Shown here in pieces: positions 11,106 through 23,027 of a stretch of 64,000 bases of DNA. Each line of letters starts with the position of its first letter. Position 1 is the stretch's first letter. The notes beneath the pieces were generated by a model. It saw only the letters and a program-made list of their open reading frames with translations. It did not search any database and was not told the origin of the DNA. This DNA comes from Heterohyrax brucei (taxonomy: Eukaryota; Chordata; Mammalia; Hyracoidea; Procaviidae), in assembly GCA_028571685.1 (NCBI GenBank), contig CM053162.1:73210351-73274350 (forward strand), given 5' to 3'. The translations under genes and the position numbers were made by a program.

Positions 11106-11585
11106 CATAGATGAGTAATGAAAACAGATGCTAGGCCTCAGGAAAATAACTAACAAATTTTATTAATAGGGCAGTTTCTGAAAGGAAGATAATCTGCATT
11201 CCCTGTAGTGACCCATTGTATTCTTTAATTTCTTTATGTTGAATCAATTATGCAGTCTTGATAACCTCTTTTTCCTGAAAGATGTCTCTTAATAATTTAA
11301 TTTTTGTTATAAGAAAAAATTTATTGAAGTAGTCCTTTTGCAACCTTTATTTTATGGTTTTAGTCTTGGTATAACTTAACTCTGTAAAATTTTATTTTGA
11401 TTGTTCTAGGACTATTTTCTCAAACAAATCTATATAGATCAAGGTTGTTTCAAGTTTTATTTTTACATTTCAAAGTATTAAAAATAAAATCTAGTTAGTA
11501 TCATTTAATGTCACTGTGTATATATTTCATTTCTTGGTCCAGGTAAAATTACTGACTAGATTGGGCACTAAAATGACTCCATTTA

Positions 11586-12014
11586 TTGTTGTTGCTGGGT
11601 GCCATTGAGTTGGTTCTGACTCAGACGCCCCGTGAACAACAGAGCAGAACTGCCCAGTCTTGTGCTGTGTTCACAGTCGTTTTTATGCTTAAGGCCATTA
11701 TTGCGGCCACTGTGTCAGTCCCTCTCGTTGAAGGTCTTCCTCTTTTTCGCTTACCCTGCACTCTACCCAGCATGCTGTCCTTCTCCAGGGGCTGATCTCT
11801 CTTGACAACATGTCCAAAGTACATAAGATGCAGTCTTGCCATCTTTGCTTCTAAGGAGCACTCTGGTTGTATTTCTTCCAGACAGATCTGTTTGTTCATA
11901 TGGCGGCCTATGGTACATTGAGCATTCTTCTCCAGCACCACAATTCAAGGGCATCAATTCTTCTTCTGTCTTCTTTGTTCATTGTCCAGCTTTTGCATGC
12001 ATATGATGCAATTG
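11586..12014 (-). mobile_element. RTE-type LINE, 5'-truncated, antisense, with target-site duplication
   Basis: The sequence matches the complement of the 3' ~430 bp of the RTE element (57290-57712 region), beginning TTGTTGTTGCTGGGTGCC. It is bracketed by the 15-bp direct repeat AAATGACTCCATTTA at 11571-11585 and 12015-12029, the signature of target-primed insertion. The left edge is the original 3' end. Confidence 0.88.
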
Positions 12015-12286
12015 AAATGACTCCATTTAGAGATACCTAATGACAAAGGAAAGGTTAAACCAACACTGTGACCATCACTAAATTAACATTATTGTTGAAC
12101 ACAGATGGCTGTCCTGCACTACTGAGTCTGATGCGCCTGGGCAGTGCATTGGCACTCTGACCAGATCATTGGCTCTGGGTGTTTCATTTCAGAATGATTT
12201 CTTGGTGGAACATATGTGATCTTGAGTTGTGAATTGTTGAAGAAGTTCTCTTCAAGGGGAGTAGTGTATGAGAATGAGGGTGTCTT

Positions 12287-12753
12287 AGTCACTTAGTGCT
12301 GCTATAACAGAAATACCACAAGTGGATGGCTTTAACAATTTATTCTCTCATAGTTTAGTGGGATAGAACTCTGAATTCAGGGAGCTGGGAGGGCTTTCTC
12401 CCTCCATTGGCCCTGGAGGATGGTCCTGCCATCAGTCTGCTCTTGGTCTTGTAGCATCACAGTACAGGAACCTCTTTTCTGGTCACTCATCTTTTTATTG
12501 ATACAAGGTCCCTTGTCTTTGCTCACTTTTCTCTTTCGTATCTGAAAGAAGATTCATTTAACACCTCAATCTGGTAGACCTCGTCACTATAACTGCCACT
12601 AATCCATCTCATTACATCATAGTGATAGGAGTTAGAATGTATAGGCAGATCACATTGGATGACGAAAAGGTAGACAGTCATACAACACTGGGGATCATGA
12701 CCTGGCCAAGCGGACAGATATTTTGGAAGGACACAGTTCAGTCTGTGACAGAG
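12287..12753 (-). mobile_element. MaLR-type solo LTR, antisense
   Basis: It begins TCTTAGTCACTTAGTGCTGC with ACAGAAATACCACAAGTGG and ends ACACAGTTCAGTCTGTGACA. The ends correspond to other LTR copies here, while the interior is diverged. Confidence 0.68.
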
Positions 12754-13492
12754 GGTAAGCAAAGTATTTTGTTTATAATCTGCTCTACAGATGGTTTATT
12801 ATGGTTTAACATGAACAGCTCTGCAGCCTGAATTGACCTCACGTGGCTCTAACTGGTGTTTCTCACCGACACGTGGTGTGAATCGACTGTCCTTCCAGCT
12901 TGAAAGAACAGAGAGCTCGCTGGCTGACACAGCTCCTTTGCTCTGGGAAGCTGTTTCCATTGTGCCTTCTAAAGGGAGGGATACCAAAAGTTTAGTCTCA
13001 CTGCGAGTTCTCTCCAAGATGGGCACTGTTGGTTACTTTTAAGGGGGTCAAATGTTGTAGAAGAGGTGGGGTTGATGATTTCTATTTCCTGGGTTTTTTT
13101 TTTTTTTTTTAAGGTTGAACACTAACTTTTTAAAGCTTTCTACTTGATTTTATGTGATTGAAGGTCTCTCTTTCTTCCATAAGATCAGAAACGAGAAGAT
13201 CTTGTGGTGTCACGTGTTGGTGTTTCCCAGGACTCTCCTTAGAGTTGCTTGTTTTTCTGCCGTTCCCCACAGTGGGTTTTCAGCTGTGAACGTCTTGTGT
13301 CCCTGTGTGACAAAGTGAAGGACAACGGAGTCACCAGCTGAGAAGACCTCAAAAAACTGAAAAAAATGGACTGTAATTATGATAGTACATTGTAGATTTG
13401 CAATACCAACTAAATTAGCGTAAAATGTAAAAAACAGAAGAAAAAGGTGTTGCCACTGAATCTTTTCCAACTCACGGTGACTTCATTGTCAT

Positions 13493-14003
13493 GGATTGAA
13501 TTGGTGTCCCCCCAAAATATGTATAAAAATCTAGTTGGGTTGTGATGTCTAGTGTTTTGTGATGCCCTCCACTTTCTGATTTTCCTGTGCTGGATGTTAA
13601 AGGGCGTTAGAGTGGGACTGTAAATCCCTTCATAGGATCATTGCCTCCCTGAGTTGCCCTGGAGTGTGGCTCGCAGCACCCTTCCTTTGTTCTTTCATCC
13701 TACAAGAGATGAAAGGAGAGGGAAGCAAGCAGAGAGTTGGGAACCTCACACCATCAAGACAGCAGCTCTGGGAGAAGAGCACATCCTTCGGACCTGAGGT
13801 TCCTGCACCAAGATGCTCCCTGAACAGAGACTGATGCCACACAAGGACTTTGCTCCAGAGCCGACAAGGGGAAAGGCTTCCCCTGGAGCAGACATCCTGA
13901 ATCTGAACTTGCAGCCTACCAGACTGTGTAAGAATAAACCTTCCTTTGTTAAAGCCATCCACTCTGTGGTATTTCTGTTAGAGCAGCACTAGATGACTGA
14001 AAC
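13493..14003 (+). mobile_element. MaLR-type solo LTR, sense
   Basis: The 5' part is GGATTGAATTGGTGTCCCCCC and the 3' part contains AGAATAAACC, TAAAGCCATCCACTCTGTGG and GAGCAGCACTAGATGACTG, the typical MaLR end with polyadenylation-like signal. No internal retroviral genes are present. Confidence 0.75.
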
Positions 14004-14050
14004 ACTGACGTAAAATTAAAAGATTTTACATGACTCCAAGCTCCATTTGG

Positions 14051-14207
14051 GAAACTGGGGTGGTATAGTGGTTAAGTGCTACAGCTGCTAACCGAAAGGT
14101 CAGCAGTCCAGATCCACAAGGTGCTCCTTGGAAACCTGATGGTACAGTTGTAGTGTGTCTTACAAGGCCGCTGTGGGTCAGAATGGATTCAGCTGTGGCA
14201 GGTTTCC
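14051..14207 (+). mobile_element. AfroSINE-type SINE
   Basis: It has the head GGTGGTATAGTGGTTAAGTGC, the B-box region CAGTCCAGATCCAC and the tail GGTCAGAATGGATTCAGC. Confidence 0.75.
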
Positions 14208-14389
14208 GAGGCTCCCCGTCACTAGGTGGCCTCAGCAGAGACTCAACAGTCAGATCAAAGACGATGGGCCGCCTTCTGCTCTGACCTTACCTGACTTTTA
14301 AATTGCTAATATTTGTAGCATTCTTTTTGTTCACCTGGCCTTGTTCTGAATTCTTACATTATCCTCTCTAACTTACTACAGCTACATGA

Positions 14390-14552
14390 GCGAATTGCTA
14401 TCATATGCGCATTTTACAGGTGTGGAAACTGAAATGTAGTGAAGCTTAGTAGCTTTCCCAAATCACATAACAAATAAGAGGCGGATGAAGACTTGAATCT
14501 AGAAGTCTCTGAAGCTTGTGCTGCGGACCACCATACGACACTGCCTGTTTTG
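14390..14552 (-). mobile_element. MIR SINE, antisense
   Basis: GCATTTTACAGGTGTGGAAAC, CTTTCCCAAATCACATAAC and GAAGACTTGAATCTAGAAG follow the order of the antisense MIR consensus. Confidence 0.7.
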
Positions 14553-15284
14553 TTAGACTTTAAGAAGAATACCGAGTACTGGGACATGGCTAAGATTGAA
14601 GACTTGAATTGAAGAGGCTGTTTTTATGTGAATTAGTTGAATCATTTGAGGTGTTTAGGCAGGAGAAGGGAAGGATCAAGGACTTGTTCTCTGTTGCCCT
14701 TTGAGAGCAAAAATAAGACAAATGGTGAAAATTACAGGAAGGTCAATTTTAGTTCTGTATGAAAACTTTGTAATAGCTGATGAAAGGGATTGGTTGGGTC
14801 ATAGTGAACTTCCTGTTATTTGGGATGTTTAACCAGAAGCTGGACAATTATTGGATGGAGAGATCTATAAAGAATTCATATTGTCTGTGAGTTTGGAGTA
14901 GATCATCTTTGAGGACCAAGGAAACACAACACAATGTTTTTATGTTACAGAGAGAGTGTTAAAATGGTTAGTGTATATTATCCTTAAACAAATGTTTCAG
15001 TGTAAAGAAAAACCAATGTAGTATTGATCCTCATGGAAACATGGCATCCCTGGTATGAGAGGACATACCTGCCTTGTTTTTGTCTAAAACATGAAGTTTT
15101 TTTTTTTTTGGTAAATAGCTTTATGTTTTTGGTAGGGAATTCTTTGAGTGTCACTAAAGCTAAATAGGAAACAATAGCAAGTGGCCAACTGTTCCAGTTC
15201 TCAAGTCTAGTGACTTAGTAATAGCTCAGAGGTTCCATCACAATAGCCACTGAGGTCCCATCCCCATTTCTTTCTTATTTAAGG

Positions 15285-15410
15285 TATAAACAACCCCCCA
15301 AAACCAAACCCTTTGCCTTCCAGTCTGTTCCAATTGTCAGTGACCTTGCAGGACAGAGCGGAAGTGCCCGTACTTCCAGAGAGCTGCTGGTGCTGTCTGA
15401 CTGCCAAGGG
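15285..15410 (-). mobile_element. AfroSINE fragment, antisense
   Basis: AAAACCAAACCCTTTGCC followed by TTGCAGGACAGAGCGG is the antisense SINE tail and body; the remainder has been replaced by the adjoining minisatellite. Confidence 0.6.
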
Positions 15411-15640
15411 TGAGCCTCGGGGTGACACAGGAGGGGGTCTGTGGGGTGACTGCATCCGTGGGCCTCGGGGTGACACAGGAGGGGGTCTGTGGGGTGACTG
15501 CATCCGTGGGCCTCGGGGTGACACAGGAGGGGGTCTGTGGGGTGACTGCATCCGTGGGCCTCGGGGTGACACAGGAAGGGGTCTACGGGATGACTGCATC
15601 CGTGGGCCTGGTGGTGACACAGGAGGGGGTCTGTGAGATA
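15411..15640. repeat. Minisatellite, 48 bp x 4.7
   Basis: The GGTGACACAGGAGGGGGTCT block recurs at 15421, 15469, 15517, 15565 and 15613, an exact 48-bp step. As 48 is divisible by three, both strands carry repetitive open frames; these are a by-product and not genes. Confidence 0.95.
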
Positions 15641-16216
15641 ACTGCATCCATTTTCACATAAAAAGCTTCAGTGTATCCATCACCTGTGTTTTGAATCCAT
15701 TTTGGGAGGGTGGTTAATAACGAGAGGTCAGAATATGGAAAAGATACTGAATTAAGAAGTTTGGAACAGTGGTGATTACTTCTTGGGCTTTTGCAGGATA
15801 GGTTGTAAAGTTGTTTGTGCTTTGAAGCAACATCTCAGGATGCAGGGGAGAAGGGAGCAAGTGGAGAGGCCAGTGGTTCTGCATCTGCGAGGCAGGCTAC
15901 ATCTGGTTCTTGCCAGTTTCAGATGGTCCTGGGACCCCAGTCTCTTATTTTCCTCAACTTGGCTAGCAATAGGAAGCTACCTAAAGTCGGAGGTAGCTTA
16001 CAGAGGCTGTCTTAGTTCCTGTGTCATAGAGGGTGGCAGAGCAGCCCTCTGCCTGTTCACGGTGGCAGGCAGACTTCTAGCCTCATCCCCTCTGTGTCTT
16101 TCAGGATTGGGATGTTTGTACCAAACCCGGACTGTCACTGGGAGTAGGGACTAAGATCATTCTTCTGTAACTGCTTCAGGCTGGGTAGAGTGTTGGCAGG
16201 AAGTCTGATTTGTAGG

Positions 16217-17290
16217 GGTTCTGGAGGGCTGCTGTTTTAGTCCTAGTTGATTTATTCTGTTACCCAGAGAAAATACTTTGTATTCTCTTGTTGCTGTGGA
16301 TTTTATTGATCAGTGCTCGGTGGTCTAAGATGTGGCCCATTCAGGAGAGCTTCCATGGGCGCTGGAAAAGAATGTACTTTGTAGCTGTTGGATAGAGTAC
16401 GTCAAGTTGTGTGGTTGTCAATGTAGGTCTTTTGTATCTTTGTTAAGTTCTTTCTGGATGCTCTGTCTTTTATTGAGAGTGGTGTGTTGAAGTCTCCTAT
16501 TATTGTGGAACTGTGGATTTCTCTTTTCAGTGCTGTTAGAGTTTGTTTGATGCATTTTGGAGCCCTGTCACAGGATGCACAGGTGTTTATCATGGATTGT
16601 CCCTTTAATCATTCTAAAGACACTTTCTTTTGTCTTCTGTGGTGGATTTTGTTTTGAGGTCTGTTGTATCTTTGGTTAGCACCTGCGTTCCTTTTTTTTT
16701 GGTTAGCTGTTTGATTGATACGTAGTTTGTCCCTCCCTTGATTTTTGAATAACTTTGTGTCTTTGTTTCTGAGATGTGTCACATGTAGCAGCTTACTGGT
16801 GGATCCTGTTTTTTTTTTTTTTTTTTAACCCCTTGTGTTCCTCTCTGCCTCTTTAGGGTTACAGTGAGGCCATTTACCTTCAGCATAGTTATTGATAGGT
16901 GTGATCTTAGTGCTGTCATTCAGTATTGCTTTTGTGTGTGTGTTGCTGGTGTTTTCTTTGTTCCTCTTACTCTTCTGTGCTGAATGCGTTTGGTTTGTAG
17001 ATTTCTTTTGTTTCTGTAAATTTATTTTTATTGAGACTTCATGTTCTTTTTCTTTTTTTGATGAGTATGCATGTTAACTTTCTTTGTGGTTACTTTGAAA
17101 TTTATGTTTATTTTTCTAGGTTTGAGTCAGTCTGTTACTTGGTGTTGTTTTGCCTTCTAATCCACCAGAGAGTTCTGTTCCTGCACCACTTATTTTCTCT
17201 TTTTTTTTCTTCTGTTGTTGTAGCTGTTTACGGATTAACTTCTCTGGTTTCCTAATGTTTACCTGTGTTTTGTTGACTATGCTAAACTAT
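16217..17290 (-). mobile_element. L1 ORF2 fragment (endonuclease region), antisense
   Basis: On the minus strand, around 16480-16510, the frame reads IIGDFNTPLSI, the conserved L1 endonuclease block, followed by degraded sequence. A long T-rich stretch follows. It has numerous stops. The outer limits are approximate. Confidence 0.6.
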
Positions 17291-17355
17291 CAGACTCCAC
17301 AGATACGACAAATTATTGGTAACAGTCAGTTTTGCTCATGTGTAATTTGTACGTA

Positions 17356-17985
17356 GACCCAGAGGCAGTCATTGGGACAGAAGGAGGGAGACCTCATGGC
17401 TCAGATTAAGGAAGAGTGTGTGTCTGGGTTGTGTCCTTCCACTGTATATATTCAGTCTGTGTGCTGAGAAAATCATCTGAAAAGCTGGACAGTATGGCAG
17501 AGAGTGTGACATCAGGGTTAGAGGAAGAGCACGAACAGCACACACCACACAGATGACACGGCTGTCCTTGCTGAGAGTGACGAGGATTTGAAGCACTTTC
17601 TCACTGATGATCAAAGACCACGGCTTTCAGCATGAATCACTCCAGTATAATAAAAACAAAAGCCCTCGGAACCGGGCCCCTGAGGAACATCGTGAGAACT
17701 GAAGACTGACGTTGTGAGAGATTTTGTCTTCTTGTCTACACAGTCAAGGCCTGTGGAAGCCACAATTAAGAAAGGGAGCAACGTGCTGCACTGGGCCCAT
17801 CTGTGGCAGAGACTGCTTCGGAGTACTGAGGGTCAAAAAGCTGTTACTCTGAGGACGAAGGTGCACTTAACCCGACATGGTGTGTTCGTTAGGCTCACAC
17901 GCTTGCAGAAGCTGGAGAATGGATGAAGGAAAAACAGGAGAGTTGATGCCTTTGGATTACATATTAGTGAAGAATACGGAACGTG
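17356..17985 (+). mobile_element. RTE-type LINE reverse-transcriptase fragment, sense
   Basis: It follows 56745-57345 of the large RTE element in order: GAGGCAGTCATTGGGACAG (56742 region), the GGACTTGAAGCACTT-like part, AAGACCACGGCTTTCAGC, and TGACTCTGAGGACGAAGG-type blocks. It is heavily mutated and cut at both ends. Confidence 0.65.
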
Positions 17986-17998
17986 CTGTGAGCTGCTG

Positions 17999-18148
17999 GG
18001 AAGCCCTGGTGGCACGGTGGTGAAGTGCTACGTCTGCTCACCAAAAGGTTGGCAGTTGGAGTCCGCCAGGCGCTCCTTGGAAACTGTGGAGCAGTTCTAC
18101 CCTGCCCTGTAGGGTCGCTGTGAGTGGGAATCAACTCGAACGCACCGG
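17999..18148 (+). mobile_element. AfroSINE-type SINE
   Basis: A well-preserved copy: GGAAGCCCTGGTGGCACGG, GTTGGCAGTTGGAGTCCGCC and the tail CGCTGTGAGTGGGAATC. Confidence 0.8.
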
Positions 18149-18439
18149 ATCCAGGGTGAGCTGCCAGAGGAATGAACGAGGGTGCTCCTTGGAAGTGCGG
18201 GTGGAGAGACAGAGTGTTTGAACCAAATCAGGCAGGAAGGGTGTTGTGCTTGGTGGAATAGGGTGTCTCCCGAGAGGAGGAAGATGCTTGAAAGGGTGGG
18301 TGGATGCGGTGCGTGCGGCAGCCGGCTCAGGCGCAGCAGCGGGCAGAGCTGCTCAGGGGTTACTGGGGGCTGGGGCTGACCTGTCCACGCCTCACAGCGG
18401 GAGTCACGGCTGTCTGCAGTTGTTGTAGCAGTTGGCGTT

Positions 18440-18718
18440 CCATGGTGTTTCTGCGGTGTCTGCTTCCATGTGTTCATGTTGCCTGTTCCTTTTTCTGTCC
18501 TCTTGCTCAGGATGGATTGTGCTCCCTGAGCTCAAGCTCTCTTCTGTCAGTTCTGGAAAATTCTCTGCTATTTCTTGGAATGTTAATCTCCTATTGCTTT
18601 CTAGAACTCTGGTTAATCACATACTGGAACTTCTTATCCTGTGTTCTATTTCTTAATCTTTCTTTAATGTGTTCTACCATCTTTTCTCTCTGTGCTGCAT
18701 TTTTGCATAAGTTTTAAA
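18440..18718 (-). mobile_element. Possible L1 fragment, antisense
   Basis: The T-rich phrase GGAAAATTCTCTGCTATTTC and the context around TCTAGAACTCTGG resemble antisense L1 sequence. There is no diagnostic frame. Confidence 0.35.
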
Positions 18719-18818
18719 AAAATTTTTACAAATTTTATTTTTATAAGCTTTTCAAAATTTAGCATATTCTTGTTTCAAGGAAATTTCTGATTATAAGGCA
18801 GACACCCCTTTATGGCAA

Positions 18819-18819
18819 C

Positions 18820-18854
<35 letters not shown>

Positions 18855-18868
18855 CGTGTGTGTGTATG
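18819..18868. repeat. (TG)n microsatellite with CG core
   Basis: Alternating TG with a central CGCGCGCG run of about 50 bp; alternating purine-pyrimidine could adopt Z-DNA. Confidence 0.95.
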
Positions 18869-18952
18869 TACCGTTACTGTTATGGGGACCATTTTGCTTC
18901 CACGCCTTGCTAGGCCCCTTTCCAGCTCTTGCAAGTGTTAGAGCTCTTTGTT

Positions 18953-19012
18953 GCTCTGTATGGGGTCGCCGTGAGTTGGAATTGACTCGATGGTTTGTTT
19001 TTTGGTTTTTAT
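18953..19012 (+). mobile_element. AfroSINE 3' tail fragment
   Basis: TGGGGTCGCCGTGAGTTGG followed by ATTGACTCGATGGTTTG and a T/G-rich tail is the SINE 3' end only. Confidence 0.65.
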
Positions 19013-19407
19013 AAGTGCCCGGAGACACCTTGCTCTGCCAGCGAATCTCCTGCGTGCAGACATTTACTGCTGTCCTCCGGCAGGGAAGCCCACCACAGCC
19101 GTGTGTCTCACCGCAGCCACTGGTACTGTGGACAGCTTCGGTCACTTGTCCTGCTCCTGCCATTCCCCAGCTGCTGGGCTACTCCGATGCCCCACTGTTT
19201 CTCGCTGTCTCGTGCTGTCTTCATTGGTGTAGCTCCTCTGGTTCTGGACGGTTCTCATCTTAGAAACCCTGAGTTCAGAGGACACACTCTGTCCCAGACT
19301 CTTCTTGATCTAGTGAGGCCCCCCTGAAGCCTCTGTGGGATTCGCCCTTAGTAAGCCTTGCCGGATGGACAGACTGACCAGCCTTGGAGTGGGCCCCCCA
19401 GGGGCTT

Positions 19408-19616
19408 GCTTCAGGCCGGGTTCTCTAGAGCAGCAAAACCAGTGAAGTGTGTGTGTGTGTGTGTGTAAATACGTGTATAAAGATTTATTTCCAGAAAGTA
19501 GCCCCCACCGTTGCGGAGGCTAGCAAGTCCCAAATCTGTGAGTCAGGGTCAGGCTGGAGACTTTTCCTGACTCACTGTGGCTGCAGAGACTGATGAGCCC
19601 AGTGTCGCCAGGGCTG
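19408..19616. repeat. Possible LTR-like repeat with (GT)n
   Basis: GGCCGGGTTCTCTAGAGCAGC, a (GT) run at 19446-19466, then AAGATTTATTTCCAGAAAG and GGAGGCTAGCAAGTCC resemble a common mammalian interspersed repeat that begins beside an internal microsatellite. Class uncertain. Confidence 0.4.
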
Positions 19617-19872
19617 GCAGCAGGCTGCTGGCTCTGGGGGCTCTCGGAGCTGGTGAACCCCAAGGCCTGCAGGTCAGGCAGTAGGCTGCTGGCTCTCGGG
19701 GCTCTCGGAGCTGGTGAACCCCGAGGCCTGCAGGTCAGGCAGAAGGCTGCTGGCTCCTGGGGCTCTTGGAGCTGGTGAACCCCGAGGCCTGCAGGTCAGG
19801 CATCAGGCTGCTGGCTCTCGGGGCTCTCGGAGCTGGTGAACCCCGAGGCCTGCAGGTCAGGCAGCAGCAGAC
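19617..19872. repeat. Minisatellite, 61 bp x 4
   Basis: GAGCTGGTGAACCCC.AGGCC and TGCAGGTCAGGCA recur every 61 bp through 19621-19865. Units are about 90-95% alike. Confidence 0.93.
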
Positions 19873-20334
19873 TGCCGGCTCATGCATGTCCCAAGAACCT
19901 GGGGTCGGGGTGACCAGTTGGGTGCAGGATCTAGAAAGGCTTTTGCCAGCACATCCATGTATGTACATGGGATGCAGGCCTCAGTCCCAAGAAAACGGAT
20001 TGGATTTCACCTGATTGACCACTCACCTCAGATCATAAAAGGGCAGACAGTTACATCACATCCGTAACCATCACAGAAGTCACCTTTCCCAGGGGGAGTT
20101 TCAAACCCATATTTACACACTAATTGGCTAACCCTTCGCAAGACTGTGGCCTGACCAGTGAGCTTTGGTGGAATTATAAAACCTAAGGACAGAAGCACCA
20201 TACTTGTCTTTGAGGGAAACCCACTAAACTGATAGTTTTCATTCTGAAATCCATTATTTCTTTTCTAGTTTGTCTGTTCTTTTCTTTTTGGTAATTTTTT
20301 GCTAATGTTTCTTTAAACATATTAAAAGGAAAGA

Positions 20335-20485
20335 ATCTCACCGCCATTTGGTCGATTCTGACTTCTGGCCACCCCCCGTGTCCCCGAGTAGAACTGCTTG
20401 GCTCTAATCGTGAGGCGGGTGATGGGCCAGCGGCTCCTCTGGGGGCTGCCATGTGGGTGCAGACTCCCACCCTGGTGGCTGAGGG
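20335..20485 (-). mobile_element. AfroSINE-related fragment, antisense
   Basis: CTCACCGCCATTTGGTCGATTCTGAC resembles the antisense SINE tail, and CTCCCACCCTGGTGGCTGAGG a degraded head region. The copy is diverged. Confidence 0.4.
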
Positions 20486-21035
20486 CGAGCTGCTGCTGCT
20501 GTCCATCTGCGCGTGGTTGTTTTTCAGTCTTTTCAAGTCGTATTCTGCCACTTGTTTTTTTCTGGTGACTCTTGCTTTGTGTGTTTTGTTTCCTTGTGCG
20601 TTTTATCACTGTTGATATTTAAGTTCTAGTTCAAAGGAGTGTTGTCTGAAACCTCTTAGGTCAGTAGGTTAAGGCGTATTCTCCGGAGAGGTTTGTCTTT
20701 GCTTCTGGGGCCACTGACAGTCAGATTGGGACTACTTTTAAAATAAATTCTTAATTTGAGATGTCTCAGGCCACAGTTAAGGTGAATAGTGTGAATAGTC
20801 TATATAAGAAGTCCCCTGAGGTTTCACTTTATCAGGGGAATTTTTTTCTCCCCTGCCCCCACCCAGAGCTGGGTTGCAGATAGGCACGTTTCCTCGTTAC
20901 TTCCATCTATGAGGAAGAGTTTCTCTGCTTTCCTTCACTTAAGAGTGTAGCCCTTAAGTATCTTGGCTTTATTTATTTGAAGGGCTCTGATTTGACTCTT
21001 CACTTTACGTGGGCCCTGGGCTTTGCCCCTTGTTC

Positions 21036-21892
21036 CCTGTTGTTGTTCGGTGCCGTTGAGTTGGTTCCAACTCACAGTAGCCTTCAGCACAGCAGAACAA
21101 AGCCCTGCCCCGTCCTGCACCGTGCCCACAATCGTTTTTATGCTGAAGCCCATTGTTGCAGCCACTGTGTCGGTCCCCTTCCTTGAGGGTCTTCCTCTTT
21201 TTTGCTGACTCTCCACCCTGCCAAGCATTATGTCCTTCTCCAGGGACTGATCCCACCTGACAGTGTGTCCAAAGTTTGTAAGACACAGTTTCACCATCTC
21301 TGCTTCCAAGGAGCACTCTGGGTGTACTTCTTTCAGAACAGATCTGTTTGTTCTTTTGGCGGTCCATGGGACATTCAACATTTTTCTCCAACACCACAGT
21401 TCAAAGACATCTATTTTTCCTCTGTCTTTTCTGTTCATTGTCCAGCTTTCGTGTGCATGTGATGCGCTTCAGAATACTATGGCTTGGGTCAAGTGCACTT
21501 TAGTCTTCAAGGTGACATCTTTACAATACTTTAAGGTGGTCCTTAGCTGCATATTTTTCCAGTGTAACACATCTTTTGATTTCTTGGCTGCTGCTTCCAT
21601 GGGTGTTGATTGTGGAATCAAGTAAAGTGTAATCCTTGACCACCTCAGTCCTTTCTCCATTTATCATGATGTTGCTTACTGGTCCAGTTGTGAGGACTTT
21701 TGTTTTCCCGACGTTGAGGTGCCACCCATACTGAAGGCTGTGGTCTTCTATCTTTTTCAGTAAGTATTTCAAATCCTCTTCACTTCCAACAAGGAGGGTT
21801 GTGTGTTATCTGCATAATGCAGGTTGTTAATGGGTTGTCCTCTGATTCTGATGCCTCGATCTTCTCCATACAGTCCAGCTTCTTGGATTGTT
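21036..21892 (-). mobile_element. RTE-type LINE, 5'-truncated 3' end, antisense (857 bp)
   Basis: This starts TGTTGTTCGGTGCCGTTGAG (complement of the RTE 3' terminus) and is co-linear with the complement of about 56860-57712, covering the end of the reverse transcriptase and the C-terminal region. Frames on the minus strand still show segments such as NVGKTKVLTTGP but are interrupted. Confidence 0.82.
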
Positions 21893-22257
21893 CCCTATGT
21901 AGCTGTAACACGGAAGCATTGGGTTGTGGGTGACCAAAAGAATCTAGATCCCTGGTCCCATTTTGTTTCAGCCTGTGGAGATTTTTTTTATTTTCTTCTT
22001 AGACATGAACCAAAAAGTTAACCCAGCATTTGTAGAGATTTGGTAGTGGGAAGTTTCTCCAGGCTGTGTTCTGTCTTCCATGCTTCAGACAATAGATGTT
22101 TGTTCTGTTTTGAGTATTTTTTTCTGTCCTTTTGTAGGATGGAAACTGTTCTGATACTTCTCACCCATCTTCTTCCGTGGTCTTCCTTTATAAACTTAAA
22201 GAGCTGTAAATTGTGGTTGCTTTTGGTCATGGGCGTCGGTAAACAACCACTGAAAGC

Positions 22258-22412
22258 TGGATACCCTGGCCTCTTCGTGGTTGAGAGTGAGGCTGCTGAC
22301 CAGAAGGCTGGCAGTTGGGATCCTGCAGGGCCCATAGGAGGCCCTGGAGCGGCTCTGCTCCATCCTGTTGGTGCTCAAGAGTGGGAATTGGCTTGATGGC
22401 AGCAAGCTGAGT
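22258..22412 (+). mobile_element. AfroSINE-type SINE
   Basis: It has AAGGCTGGCAGTTGGGATCC (B-box region) and the tail GGGAATTGGCTTGATGGCAG; the head is degraded. Confidence 0.7.
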
Positions 22413-22574
22413 TTGTAGTAGACGTTGGACCAGTAATTGAATGTGATCTTGGTAGATTTGGTTCTTTATCAGAAAATTAGAAAAGTGCATATGTGTGTGT
22501 ATGTGTATTTGCAGTGTACATAAAACATTTTTATGTACCTGTGAATATAGAGAATACACACTTTAATACATCTG

Positions 22575-22960
22575 CTTTGGGTTGTCATTCATTGTCATTG
22601 ACCGGCCCTGCCTTAGCGTGAGCCCATGTACAACAGGATGAAATATGGCCCAAGCCTGTGCAATCTTCACAACGGCTGGTAATTGGGTGACATTCCTTGT
22701 GAGCCGTGATTTTTAAAAACTCATTGGTGCCTCTCGACAGCTGACTGACCCAGGGTCTCCATGGGCTCATTTCCAGATGAGCGTCACCAGGCCTTTCTCC
22801 CTAGTCTGACTCCGTCTGGAAGCCCCACTGGCACCCGCCCACTGTGGGGGATCCTGCTGTCAGTGGGGACACTGGCGGTGGAGCCTCCAGCATCACTTCC
22901 AGATGTAAGCCCCCCGTGTTACAAACTGTCAGACAGGTTGGAGTTATACTGCCGTCCCGA
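22575..22960 (-). repeat. Possible RTE/SINE-related repeat, degraded
   Basis: Phrases such as GGCCTTTCTCCCTAGTCTGAC and CCTCCAGCATCACTTCCAG resemble a repeat common in this type of genome, but I cannot name the family. The frame is not open. Confidence 0.3.
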
Positions 22961-22961
22961 A

Positions 22962-23027
22962 CAAACAAAAAACAAAAAGCCAACCTATTGTGAGGTGGTT
23001 TCTGACTCATAGTGACCCTGAAGTGCC
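22962..23027 (-). mobile_element. AfroSINE tail fragment, antisense
   Basis: AAACAAAAAGCCAACC followed by GGTGGTTTCTGACTCATAGTG is the antisense SINE 3' end only. Confidence 0.5.

Noticed and set aside
15279..15661. Repetitive proteins on both strands
   Set aside because: A product of a 48-bp (16-codon) minisatellite following a SINE fragment.
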